Below are positions 27,638 through 35,849 of a DNA stretch of 64,000 nucleotides, piece after piece. The stretch spans positions 744,001 through 808,000 of the forward strand of contig NZ_LHVE01000007.1 of NCBI RefSeq assembly GCF_001269655.1. The letters are read 5' to 3'. A program made the position numbers and the translations under genes. Below the pieces are notes generated by a model that saw only the letters and a program-made list of their open reading frames with translations, was not told the DNA's origin and did not search any database. How positions within the stretch are numbered: the stretch's first letter is position 1; each line of letters opens with the position of its first letter. Origin of the DNA: Pseudomonas thivervalensis (GTDB lineage: Bacteria; Pseudomonadota; Gammaproteobacteria; Pseudomonadales; Pseudomonadaceae).

Positions 27638-28776
27638 ATCTCCTCTTCCGCGGGAGGATACGCTTGCTTTGTCCACGCCACGAGTTGAGCCAATGACTTG
27701 AAGTGCTGCTTACCTCGCATGCGTTCTTCGTTGGCCTTGGCCTGTTCGAACTGTTCGGCGGTTTGCCCGACGATGACCTTGGCGACTTCCTTGATGTTGC
27801 GCCCGAGCGGTGAAGACGCTCGCCAGGTCAGCGTCAGGCGATTCGCGTCAGGCTCAAGAATGACAGTGTCGACCACGGCAGCTGTTTCCCGCGCGCTGTC
27901 GTCATGAAAAACAACAAGCATCGGTAGTTTCAGGTTTGCCGGAAGCCTGAATGCCGACCGGCCTTTATCGCTCAGATTAAGCAGCGCAACTTCTTCATTC
28001 CCCTGGGGATAGTCAATTTGCTGGTCCTCGGGTGCGCACTGGAAGTAGCGCAAGTCAAAATCCTCAGGAAGAAAGGGGAATTGATGATCAAGCCACGCCT
28101 GATCATAGGTGCCAGCCCATCGGATACGTTGCTGCCATGCTCGGCCAATCGGGCCAAATGCCATTGGCTTGTAATGTTCGTTCGGGGCGGTGACGGGCCT
28201 GTCCAGCTCTTCGGTATTGGGGAGCGGCAAGCCATTGGTCTGAGCACTGCTTGCCGCGGGGTAAAAACCGGCGCCAACAGGGTTCCATGGGTACCATTTG
28301 TGTCTGGCCGGGTCTGCATGCGTCCGATCCACGCCGCCAAAGGCCTGCGCATAGGTAATCGGCATGATGGTGAATGGAACAGGCTTGCTTATCGAGTATG
28401 AGAGGGCGCTATCCTCATAGACTCGTGCCCCAATCACTTTGAAGGCTTTTACAAGCGTCCCGACCTTCAGCGCTACGTTCACCTCCGTTGCCGGCTCTCC
28501 ATTGGGGGCGTGACAGTGACCATTCAGCAGGACATCACAGCGTGGCTTGTGCAGTGCAAAATCGTTTTCGTACAAGGCCGCTGATTCACTCGGTTCACCT
28601 GGGAATACATCGGCCATGACCAGCGGAACCTGTTGTTCGAGCAGGCGGGGCGTATGTCCAGGGTGATCTGGAATGCCATAGGTTCCTTTTGCTACCACGA
28701 CCAGCCATTCACGGCCCGTTTTATCGGTTGAGGTCGTATAACCGCCAACGAGACGGGTCTTGTTTACCAATTCCAT
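27634..28776 (-). CDS. DUF2169 T6SS adaptor protein
   Basis: 380 aa. It starts MELVNKTRLVGGYTTSTDKTG and contains the family's aromatic-rich middle (PFTIMPITYAQAFGGVD, YPWNPVGAGFY, PMAFGPIGRAWQQRIRWAGTYDQAWL). DUF2169 proteins are T6SS adaptors that help load PAAR-type effectors onto VgrG. Its stop overlaps the next gene's start. The island order VgrG, DUF6484, DUF2169, KS-like, PAAR effector matches PA0095-PA0099. Confidence 0.9.
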   Translation of the reverse strand: MELVNKTRLVGGYTTSTDKTGREWLVVVAKGTYGIPDHPGHTPRLLEQQVPLVMADVFPGEPSESAALYENDFALHKPRCDVLLNGHCHAPNGEPATEVNVALKVGTLVKAFKVIGARVYEDSALSYSISKPVPFTIMPITYAQAFGGVDRTHADPARHKWYPWNPVGAGFYPAASSAQTNGLPLPNTEELDRPVTAPNEHYKPMAFGPIGRAWQQRIRWAGTYDQAWLDHQFPFLPEDFDLRYFQCAPEDQQIDYPQGNEEVALLNLSDKGRSAFRLPANLKLPMLVVFHDDSARETAAVVDTVILEPDANRLTLTWRASSPLGRNIKEVAKVIVGQTAEQFEQAKANEERMRGKQHFKSLAQLVAWTKQAYPPAEEEI

Positions 28777-28788
28777 GGCGTCATTGCC

Positions 28789-29247
28789 TCAGTTGATCTG
28801 CACCGAGCCGCCCTTGATGCGGTTCACGCCGGATGATCGGCTCGACAGGTAGGTCCCTCGGATCAGCACTTTGCCTTCGCGGGTAAGGGTAATGCTCGCC
28901 TTGCCGCAGCGCAGGACGATTTCCCGCTCCGCGGTGAACTCCAAGCGTTCGCCGTCCAGGTGGGCGACGGCTGGCGTGGCGGTTTGCGGCAAACGCTGGA
29001 TGCGACCGATCACCAAAGGCCGCGTCAGGTCGCCGGCCTCGAACATCAGCGCGACCTGGGCACCGATGTCCTCGCGACTGAGGGGGGTAGTGGTGCGCGC
29101 GGCGAGGCCGCCCTCGGCCGGGCAGCCGGGAAACGCCACGACCGGAGCGTCCGCCTTGGGCACATCCAGCAGCAGGCCAATCACGACGCCATCCACCCGC
29201 ACCGGCGTGGTAGTGGAGGCGGTGGGCAGTTGATATTCGACAGTCAT
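28789..29247 (-). CDS. DUF6484-type VgrG-associated protein
   Basis: 152 aa. The N-terminal part (VDGVVIGLLLDVPKADAPVVAFPGCP) and central GAQVALMFEAGDLTRPLVIGRIQ look like a small OB/beta-barrel domain related to the VgrG gp5-type domain. The C-terminal ~50 residues (REIVLRCGKASITLTREGKVLIRGTYL) resemble a beta-helix spike unit. It sits between vgrG and the DUF2169 gene, as PA0096 does. It may extend or chaperone the spike. Confidence 0.78.
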   Translation of the reverse strand: MTVEYQLPTASTTTPVRVDGVVIGLLLDVPKADAPVVAFPGCPAEGGLAARTTTPLSREDIGAQVALMFEAGDLTRPLVIGRIQRLPQTATPAVAHLDGERLEFTAEREIVLRCGKASITLTREGKVLIRGTYLSSRSSGVNRIKGGSVQIN

Positions 29248-29263
29248 CGCGCACGCTCCTTGG

Positions 29264-31489
29264 CTAGTTCTGCAGAATTTTCTGGCCTTTGACGACCACG
29301 TTCCTGTCGGCCTTGATCTTGATCGCGCCGGAGCCGTCGAGGGTGATGTTCTTGCCGCTGATCATGATGGTGCCATCCTTCTTCAGGGTGATACTGGCGT
29401 CGCCCGTCGTCAGGCTGATGGAGTCGCCAGCGGTGAGGGCGAAGTGCTTGCCGACGTCCAAGGTGTCGCTCTGCTTGATGTTGGTGCTGCGGTTCTGGGA
29501 TACGTCACGGGATTCGTTCTGACCGACCTGGGTGCTCTGGTTGCCGTTGATCTCGATCCCTTCGTTGCCCTGGACCGTTTCGTTACGGTTGCCCTTGATG
29601 CCGATCGTTTCGTTGCCGCCCACGTCCTCGGTGCGATTGCTGACGATGGTGATCGTCTCGTTGGCACCGACCTTTTCCGTGCGGTCCGCGCCGATGGTGA
29701 TGGTCTCGTTGCTGCCCACGTTCTCGGTGCGATTGGCGCCAATGGTGATTTTCTCGTTGCTGCCGACATCCTCGGTGCGGTTCACGCCAATGGAGATGGT
29801 TTCGTTATTGCCGACCTTTTCCTTGCGATCCACACCGATGGTGATGGTTTCGTTGTTATCGACGGTTTCGGTGCGGTCATGCTTGACGTGCACGGTCTCG
29901 TCGTTGTCGATGGTCTTGCTGCGGTCGTGGCCCACCCAATGGGTCTCGTCGTTCTCGACCTCGATGTCCTGGTTCTTCTCGGCGTGGATAAACAATTGCT
30001 CGGCGCCTTTCTTGTCCTCCATGCGGATTTCATTGAAGTTGGCCGGTGAGCCGCCCTTGCTTGAACGGCTTTTCGTCCCGCTCTGGGTGGCATTGGCGGG
30101 CAGCGCGTAGGGCACGGTCTGTTCGGCGTTGTAGACGCGACCGGTGATGATCGGCCGATCCGGATCGCCCTCGAGGAAACTGACGATCACTTCCTGACCG
30201 ATCCGCGGCAGCTGCACGGAGCCCCAGTTCTTGCCGGCCCAGGCCTGGGACACGCGAATCCAGCAGGAGCTGTTTTCATTGGACTGGTCATGGCGATCCC
30301 AGTGGAAATGCACTTTGACCCGCCCATACTGGTCGGTCCAGATCTCCTCGCCACTGGGCCCCACCACCACGGCGGTCTGCGGCCCACGGACGATGGGCAT
30401 CGGCGTGAGGGGCAGAGGGCGGAAGGCCTGGTTGGCATCCATGCAGTCCAGCTCGCTGACGAACTGTTCGGCGACGTCCGACTGCCCGCTTTCATAGGCA
30501 TCCTGACGAATCTGATAACGGGCGGCCACCACCAGGTATTCGCGGTTCTGGTCCGCACGGTCGTATCCGGTCAGCGTGAACACATGACCGCAACCGATTC
30601 CGCGGGCCCGGCCGCGCAACTGCACACGCTCGAACTGGCTGTGAATGGCTTCGATGCGAGTACGCGCGTAGTGATCGCCATCGTTGCTCTGGACGTATTC
30701 ACCGGGGTAGTCGTAGAGCGGGTAGTCGGCGTTGGTGTGGTTGCGCGGCACGCTGGAGCGCACCTCAAGGCTGGCGCGCGGACGCAGGAAGTCGTAGTCG
30801 TTCAGCGCCAGCGAGCCGGGTTGGACTTCCCGTGCCAGTTGCCAGTCGTAGAAATGATCGCGCTCACGCATTTGCCGATCGGGTGGGTAGAAGGGCACCG
30901 AGGCATAGTCCGCCGCGGTGGAGTGGGCACCGTAGGCGTCGGCCAGCACCAGCACGTGGCGGGCCTTCTCATGGCGAAAGTAGTAATAGATGCCTTCCTG
31001 CTCCATCAGTCGACTGACAAAGTCGAAGCTGGTTTCGCGGTACTGCACGCAATATTCCCACTCGCGGTAGCTGCCGCTCAGGCTGTCTTCGAAATCGGAG
31101 AAGCCGAGGTCACGGAACACCTGCTTGATGATGTCCGGCACGGTCTTGTTCTGGAAAATCCGGCAATCGGAGGTGCGCGTGAGCAGCCAGAGCCAGGGTC
31201 GCAGGCTGACGCGGTAACCGGCGAACTGGCCGTGCCCGGTCAACTGCCGGCAACTGCAGACAATGCCGTGGAAATAGCGTTTGCCGCCGTCGTACAGCTC
31301 CAGGGTCAGGCCCATCGGCTTGCCCAGCAACTGGTCGAACGTGATCGCCCGGTCTTCGGAGGTCAGGTCCAATTCGTAGTGGAATAACCGCCCCAGTTCT
31401 TCGCTGCCTTCCATGCCCTGCAGCAACAGGACATCGCCGCCGAGCGGACTGTCGACCTGCACCAAACGGTTGTTTTGCGTGATTGCCAT
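29264..31489 (-). CDS. vgrG: VgrG spike protein of type VI secretion
   Basis: 741 aa from the ATG at 31489 preceded by AGGAAGCC. The N-terminal gp27-like region (residues 1-370; FHYELDLTSEDRAITFDQLLGKP, CRQLTGHGQFAGYR) is followed by the gp5-like OB domain (VVVGPSGEEIWTDQYGRVKVHFHWDR... SCWIRVSQAWAGKNWG). The C-terminal needle (about residues 500-740) is built of 16-residue repeats of the N-R-T-E-x-V-G-x-N-E-T-I-T-I-G type. It forms the trimeric tip of the T6SS tube; no structural tss genes are in the window, so this is a satellite VgrG island. Confidence 0.96.
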   Translation of the reverse strand: MAITQNNRLVQVDSPLGGDVLLLQGMEGSEELGRLFHYELDLTSEDRAITFDQLLGKPMGLTLELYDGGKRYFHGIVCSCRQLTGHGQFAGYRVSLRPWLWLLTRTSDCRIFQNKTVPDIIKQVFRDLGFSDFEDSLSGSYREWEYCVQYRETSFDFVSRLMEQEGIYYYFRHEKARHVLVLADAYGAHSTAADYASVPFYPPDRQMRERDHFYDWQLAREVQPGSLALNDYDFLRPRASLEVRSSVPRNHTNADYPLYDYPGEYVQSNDGDHYARTRIEAIHSQFERVQLRGRARGIGCGHVFTLTGYDRADQNREYLVVAARYQIRQDAYESGQSDVAEQFVSELDCMDANQAFRPLPLTPMPIVRGPQTAVVVGPSGEEIWTDQYGRVKVHFHWDRHDQSNENSSCWIRVSQAWAGKNWGSVQLPRIGQEVIVSFLEGDPDRPIITGRVYNAEQTVPYALPANATQSGTKSRSSKGGSPANFNEIRMEDKKGAEQLFIHAEKNQDIEVENDETHWVGHDRSKTIDNDETVHVKHDRTETVDNNETITIGVDRKEKVGNNETISIGVNRTEDVGSNEKITIGANRTENVGSNETITIGADRTEKVGANETITIVSNRTEDVGGNETIGIKGNRNETVQGNEGIEINGNQSTQVGQNESRDVSQNRSTNIKQSDTLDVGKHFALTAGDSISLTTGDASITLKKDGTIMISGKNITLDGSGAIKIKADRNVVVKGQKILQN
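29470..29940 (-). repeat. 48-bp tandem coding repeats in the VgrG needle
   Basis: About ten degenerate units of 16 residues (48 bp) encode the C-terminal needle; each carries an x-R-x-E-x-V-x-x-N-E-T-I-x-I-G pattern. The repeats are in frame and divergent in sequence. They build a trimeric beta-helix and are not a CRISPR or selfish repeat. Confidence 0.85.
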
Positions 31490-31964
31490 GAACGGCTTCC
31501 TTTGGCTCTCGTTCGGATTTCAGTCGGCCGTTGCGAGGAAGGTGGCGCCGTAAGGGTCGTCGCCAGAGGAGATGCCAGGGGAAATTGAATCCAACGATTG
31601 CTGTGCATCCACCACAGGGGTGATCTCCTTATCGGTCTTGCGGTTTTTAATCAATGTGAACGTACGAGCGGATCCGTATCCTGCCGGATGAACGTTTGTC
31701 CGGTGCCGTTTGATGGCGCCTCTGAGCCGTTGGGTAACGTTCCGGCGTCAGCCAGATTGGCAGATCTTGAGGTCAAGATAGGTGACTGAAAGGTCGTTTG
31801 CTTAGTTTCATTAGCTATAGATTTGATTCTTAATTCGAATAACAAAGATTGATGTTCCAGTCCTCGAACCCTTTCTGACAAAAATGTCAGGAAGCCGTCA
31901 GCCTCCAGACACCTTCGCTGTCTAGACTCACTGGGTTGCCTTGCTTTCGTAGAGGAGTCACCTG
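31490..31964. other. 475-bp divergent intergenic region, vgrG / two-component system
   Basis: No convincing gene is seen; the short open frames here lack ribosome-binding sites and recognisable sequence. The right end is AT-richer and carries a CusR-like palindrome at 31875-31890 and a possible -10 (TAGACT, 31923-31928) for the response-regulator gene. The left end must hold the vgrG promoter, which I could not locate. Confidence 0.6.
31875..31890. promoter_or_regulatory. CusR/CopR-like response-regulator box
   Basis: CTGACAAAAATGTCAG contains TGACA-N4-TGTCA, the half-site arrangement of the E. coli CusR box (TGACAANNTTGTCA). It is centred about 82 bases before the regulator start codon and about 50 bases before a transcription start inferred from the TAGACT -10. 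This fits autoactivation by the encoded metal-type response regulator. Confidence 0.6.
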
Positions 31965-32669
31965 ATGCGTTTGCTCATTGTCGAGGACGAAGAAAAAACT
32001 TCCTCCTACGTCCATCGTGGCTTGACCGAACTTGGCTACATTGTCGACGTTGCCACGAATGGCATCGATGGCCTGCACTACGCGTTGGAATGGGAATACG
32101 ACGTGGTGATCCTGGATGTGATGCTGCCGGGCAAGGACGGCTACGACGTGCTGCAAGGCTTGCGCCTGCACAAGAAAACCCCGGTCATCATGCTGTCGGC
32201 CAGGGGCACGGTGGATGATCGCATTCGAGGGCTGCGCGAGGGCGCCGATGATTACCTGGGCAAGCCTTTTTCGTTTGCCGAACTGGTCGCACGCGTCCAG
32301 GCCTTGATCCGTCGTCGCGCCGGCGACACGGCCGACCTGACGCATTTGCGCATCGACGATCTGGAGGTCGATCTGCAGGCGCGCAAGGTGACCCGGGGTG
32401 GGCTGCGGCTGGACCTGACGGCCAAGGAGTTCTGCCTGTTGAGCCTGTTGGCACGGCACCAGGGCGAGATTCTGTCCAAGTTGATGATTGCCGAGCAGGT
32501 CTGGGACATGAATTTCGACAGTGATGCCAACGTGGTCGAGGTCGCGATCAAGCGCGTCCGCGCCAAGGTGGACGCGCCTTATCCCCACAAGTTGCTGCAT
32601 ACCGTCCGCGGCATGGGGTATGTGCTGGAAAGCCGTGAAGAACACGGCAGGCAAAGCGGTACGTCGTGA
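31965..32669 (+). CDS. OmpR-family heavy-metal-type response regulator (CusR/CopR/IrlR-like)
   Basis: 234 aa. Receiver domain: acidic pair EDE at residues 7-9, phospho-acceptor Asp51 in VILDVMLPG, Lys in GKPFSFAEL. The C-terminal OmpR winged helix (residues 135-225) has LTAKEFCLLSLLARHQGEILSK and DSDANVVEVAIKRVRAKVD, which is close to the heavy-metal (CusR/CzcR/CopR) group. It overlaps the sensor gene by 4 bases. The CusR-like palindrome upstream suggests autoregulation. The inducing metal is not evident. Confidence 0.92.
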   Translation: MRLLIVEDEEKTSSYVHRGLTELGYIVDVATNGIDGLHYALEWEYDVVILDVMLPGKDGYDVLQGLRLHKKTPVIMLSARGTVDDRIRGLREGADDYLGKPFSFAELVARVQALIRRRAGDTADLTHLRIDDLEVDLQARKVTRGGLRLDLTAKEFCLLSLLARHQGEILSKLMIAEQVWDMNFDSDANVVEVAIKRVRAKVDAPYPHKLLHTVRGMGYVLESREEHGRQSGTS

Positions 32670-34042
32670 TGAAGATTTCCATCGCCAAGCGGCTGGCCCT
32701 GATGTTCGCCCTTGCTGTCCTGCTGATCATGTCGATCAGCGCGACACTGCTGCGCTCTTCCTTGAAGCAATCGCTCGATGAACAGATGCAGAACGAGCTC
32801 ATCCTGCGCCATTCCGTGCTTGACCCGGTGCTGGCGAAATACGATTCGCCGACGTTCTGGGTCGGCTTGCGCCAGAAGCTCGACGGCCTGACGCCCGCGG
32901 ATGAACGGGTCCGCTATTGGATCCTGGTGGACAACCCGGCCTTCAGTTACGGTGGGGCGATGCCGGACGGCCAGGATTGGTCGAAGCGCGCCGATGGGCT
33001 GTTTACCGTCGACCTGCCTGAGAAAGAACGGCCCATGATGGTGCTGCTCAAGACCATTCCCGCCATGGGCGACCGCCCGGAATTGCGCTTCATCGTGGGG
33101 CTGGATTCAACGCCGTTCAGGAAGACCCTGAACCACTTCACCAAAATATTGATCCTGACTTCGGCGTTGGGCATCGGCCTGGTGGCCCTGCTCGGTTACT
33201 GGATCGCGCGTTTCGGCCTTGGGCCGGTGAGGCGCTTGAGTCGTCAAGCCAATAGCCTGCCGCCCGGGGATTCGAAGCAGCGCCTGGACACCGAGGCACT
33301 ACCGGGCGAGTTGCAGGAACTGGCGGTGTCCTTCAACGGCGCCCTGGCGCGCCAGGAAGCCGCCTGGTGTCAGCTCGAAGGGTTCAACGCCAATGTGGCC
33401 CATGAGTTGCGAACGCCTCTGACCAACCTGATCGGACAGACCCAGGTGGCCTTGGCCCATGGGCGCGAGGTGGGTGAGCTCCAGGACTTGCTGCAGTCGA
33501 ACCTCGAAGAGCTGGAACGGATGGGCACCATCGTCAACGACATGCTGTTCCTGGCCGGCGCCGAGAGCGGGCAACGGGCAACCGAACTCAGTGATGTCTC
33601 GCTGTATGAAGAAGCGTCGAAGACGGTGGAATACCTGGAGCCGGTGCTGCACGACAAACAGCTGGGCGTGGAGATCCAAGGCGACATGCGTGTGTGCATC
33701 GACCGACGTCTTTTTCACCGCTCCCTGGCCAATCTGATACAGAACGCGGCGCGCTATGCGGTGCCGGAAAGCACCATCAAGGTCAGCCTGGTTGGCGACG
33801 GCATGCAAGTCGAGGTGAGGGTTTCCAATGCAGGGGCGCCCATCGACAGCGTGCACCTGGAGCGTCTGTTCGAGCGTTTCTATCGCGCCGACGCCGCCCG
33901 GGCGCGAAGCGATGCGCACCATGGCCTGGGGCTTTCCATCGTGCGGGCGGTAGCGTCCATGCACGGCGGGCGTGTGTTCGCCCACAGCGAGAATGGGTTC
34001 AACACCTTCGGGTTTTCCTTGATGAACCAGGCGGCGCCTTAG
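32666..34042 (+). CDS. Heavy-metal-type sensor histidine kinase (CusS-like)
   Basis: 458 aa. One transmembrane helix lies near residues 10-30, then a periplasmic sensor loop (about 31-160), a second helix (about 160-182), a HAMP region, the H-box NVAHELRTPLTNLIGQTQ with the phosphorylated His near residue 247, N-box NLIQNAARYA, and G-boxes (HHGLGLSIVRAVASMHGG). Domain order and length match CusS/IrlS metal sensors. The periplasmic loop has no obvious Cys/Met/His-rich copper motif. Confidence 0.91.
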   Translation: MMKISIAKRLALMFALAVLLIMSISATLLRSSLKQSLDEQMQNELILRHSVLDPVLAKYDSPTFWVGLRQKLDGLTPADERVRYWILVDNPAFSYGGAMPDGQDWSKRADGLFTVDLPEKERPMMVLLKTIPAMGDRPELRFIVGLDSTPFRKTLNHFTKILILTSALGIGLVALLGYWIARFGLGPVRRLSRQANSLPPGDSKQRLDTEALPGELQELAVSFNGALARQEAAWCQLEGFNANVAHELRTPLTNLIGQTQVALAHGREVGELQDLLQSNLEELERMGTIVNDMLFLAGAESGQRATELSDVSLYEEASKTVEYLEPVLHDKQLGVEIQGDMRVCIDRRLFHRSLANLIQNAARYAVPESTIKVSLVGDGMQVEVRVSNAGAPIDSVHLERLFERFYRADAARARSDAHHGLGLSIVRAVASMHGGRVFAHSENGFNTFGFSLMNQAAP

Positions 34043-34078
34043 TCGTCGCACCCCGCGAGTAAAAGCCCGCTCGCGTTT

Positions 34079-34313
34079 GCAATGCTATTCACTTAAGGCA
34101 ATCGAAAAACCCGTGGCGAGGGAGCTTGCTCCCGCTGGGCTCTGTAGGAGCTGGCGAAGCCTGCGATCTTTTGATCTTTTGATCTTTCGCTTGAGGTTCA
34201 AGTGTCTGGAAAAAGATCGCAGCCTCGCTCCGCTCGACAGCTCCTACAGAGCCGAGCGGGAGCAAGCTCCCTCGCCACAAGTCCATCATTTTTTCTTAAG
34301 TGAGCAGCATTGC
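34079..34313. repeat. Extended palindrome around a REP pair
   Basis: The REP arms at 34113-34279 lie inside a longer inverted repeat. Outer arms are GCAATGCTATTCACTTAAG (34079-34097) and its complement at 34295-34313, matching at 17 of 19 positions. The region between the sensor-kinase stop and the DUF2790 gene (34043-34419) holds only this structure and a short promoter region. Confidence 0.75.
34113..34279. repeat. Composite REP pair (same type as 8136-8303)
   Basis: Outer GTGGCGAGGGAGCTTGCTCCCGC-type arms and inner TAGGAGCTG arms flank a core with repeated TTTTGATC/AAGATC motifs. It may terminate the two-component operon. Confidence 0.88.
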
Positions 34314-34419
34314 GCTCGGGTTTGACATCTTCCCGTCAGCCAGCAGTCACCTTGACGTCAGTCACCCCCTCCTAGAGTGCTACGACCATCCCAACGAGGA
34401 CCGTGTCGTGGAGCCCACT

Positions 34420-34680
34420 ATGAATATTCGAAACCTGTCGATTGCCGGCCTGCTGGCCGTCATCTCCTTGAGCGGCTCGCCGCTGCTCGCCAAAGAACAA
34501 ACGCAGTTCCCGGCCTACGAATATGGCATGCCGCTGGACATCGCCAGGGTCATCCATATCGAGGAGGCGACATCGCCGGTGTGCGAGGTCGTGCAGGCCA
34601 GGATGACCTACTTGAACACCCAAGGCATCAAGAAACACGTCAGCTTTTTGCAGTTGGCCGAGGCGTGCTCGAAACAGTGA
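34420..34680 (+). CDS. DUF2790 small periplasmic protein
   Basis: 86 aa from the ATG at 34420. An in-frame GTG at 34408 and upstream codons lack a good ribosome site. A signal peptide (SIAGLLAVISLSGSPLLAKE) precedes a mature part with the DUF2790 pattern: Y-x-YGMPLDIARVI, then a Cys, V-x-ARMTYLNTQG and a C-terminal Cys. DUF2790 genes in pseudomonads are often near metal-responsive two-component systems, as here. The two Cys could form a disulfide. Function unknown. Confidence 0.8.
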   Translation: MNIRNLSIAGLLAVISLSGSPLLAKEQTQFPAYEYGMPLDIARVIHIEEATSPVCEVVQARMTYLNTQGIKKHVSFLQLAEACSKQ

Positions 34681-34684
34681 CCGT

Positions 34685-34697
34685 CCGGCGATGCCGG
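34685..34697 (+). terminator. Short hairpin after the DUF2790 gene
   Basis: CCGGC-GAT-GCCGG forms a 5-bp GC stem followed by TTCATTTCTT, 4 bases after the DUF2790 stop. It is a weak intrinsic terminator or attenuator before the downstream SDR gene. Confidence 0.35.
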
Positions 34698-34725
34698 TTC
34701 ATTTCTTCAGACAGGGACCATTACC

Positions 34726-35781
34726 ATGTGGAATAACACAACAACACCCACCCTTGGCCGCATGAGCAACATGAGCCGGTTGGCGAGACTGGCGAGAACC
34801 CTTGCCGCGGGTATCGCGCTGCTCGCTTCGGTGAGTGTCGGGGCGTCCGATCGTGTAGCACCGAAACCGGACTGGTCGACCCGCGACATGCCGTCCCAGA
34901 AAGGTCGGATTGTCCTGATCACCGGCGGCACCAGTGGCATGGGCTACGAGGACGCGCTGGCCCTGGCGCGTGCCGGCGCCGAGGTCATCATCGCCGCGCG
35001 CAACCCCGAGCGCGGCGCGCAGGCCATCGCCCGTATCCGTGAGTCCGTGCCCGACGCCAAGGTGCAGTTCGAGAACGTGGACCTGGCTGATCTTTCATCG
35101 GTGCGCGACCTGGCCCAGCGTCTCAATCAGCGGCTGCCGCGCCTCGACGTGTTGATCAACAACGCCGCCGTCATGGCGCCGCCCGAGCGGGGCACGTCCG
35201 CGGATGGCTTCGAACTTCAGTTGGCTACCAACTACCTGGGGCACTTCGCGCTGACCGGTCTGTTGGTGCCGCTCTTGCGTCAAAGCCAGGATGCTCGCGT
35301 GGTGAGCCTGTCCAGCATTGCTGCCGCACGCGGCGCGATGAACCTCGATGACCTTCAGAGCGAGCAGAAATACGACCCGTACGCGGCCTACGCGCAATCG
35401 AAACTGGCGGTCCTGCACTGGGCATTTGCCTTGCAACGGCGCAGTGACGCTGAAAATTGGGGCATTCGCAGCATGGCGGCGCACCCTGGCGTGGCGGTCA
35501 CCGAGTTGGTCGCACGGGGGCCCGGCCTGGACAGCGAGTTCGGTCGGCGCTGGGCCAAGGACCGCGACGCGTACCACTCAGCGGCACAAGGGGCGTTGCC
35601 CACGCTGTACGCTGCCACTGCGGCGCACGCCGTGGGCGGGGCTTATTACGGCCCGACCGGTGACGATGAACGACGCGGGCCGTTGGGCTTCGCCAAGACG
35701 CCGCCCGCCGCGAGCACGCAGGCGGATGCCGAACGGCTCTGGGCCGTCTCCGAGCGCCTGACTGGCGTGACCTACCGCTGA
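34726..35781 (+). CDS. Short-chain dehydrogenase with N-terminal export signal
   Basis: 351 aa. SDR features: ITGGTSGMGYEDALALA cofactor loop, NNAAVMAPPE, Ser in VSLSSIAAARG, YAQSKLA (YxxxK) and PGVAVTEL. It belongs to the atypical retinol-dehydrogenase/oxidoreductase-like group. The first ~44 residues (RLARLARTLAAGIALLASVSVGA-SD) look like a signal peptide, uncommon for an NAD(P)-enzyme; an internal start at the Met before PSQKGRIVLI would give a cytosolic protein of standard length. It overlaps the upstream edge of the transporter reading frame. Confidence 0.85.
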   Translation: MWNNTTTPTLGRMSNMSRLARLARTLAAGIALLASVSVGASDRVAPKPDWSTRDMPSQKGRIVLITGGTSGMGYEDALALARAGAEVIIAARNPERGAQAIARIRESVPDAKVQFENVDLADLSSVRDLAQRLNQRLPRLDVLINNAAVMAPPERGTSADGFELQLATNYLGHFALTGLLVPLLRQSQDARVVSLSSIAAARGAMNLDDLQSEQKYDPYAAYAQSKLAVLHWAFALQRRSDAENWGIRSMAAHPGVAVTELVARGPGLDSEFGRRWAKDRDAYHSAAQGALPTLYAATAAHAVGGAYYGPTGDDERRGPLGFAKTPPAASTQADAERLWAVSERLTGVTYR

Positions 35782-35849
35782 TGCAACCCTGGGCGCGGGC
35801 GTCCGTCCCGCGCTCGACTTTGCCCTGTTGCCATCTTCCTGGAGTCCCT

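Noticed and set aside
29470..29940. Regular repeats resembling a CRISPR-like array
   Set aside because: They are 48-bp in-frame coding repeats encoding the VgrG needle, with no unique spacers.
31598..31789. Possible 63-residue gene in the vgrG/regulator intergenic region
   Set aside because: It has no ribosome-binding site, no recognisable sequence and Cys/Arg-rich random composition.
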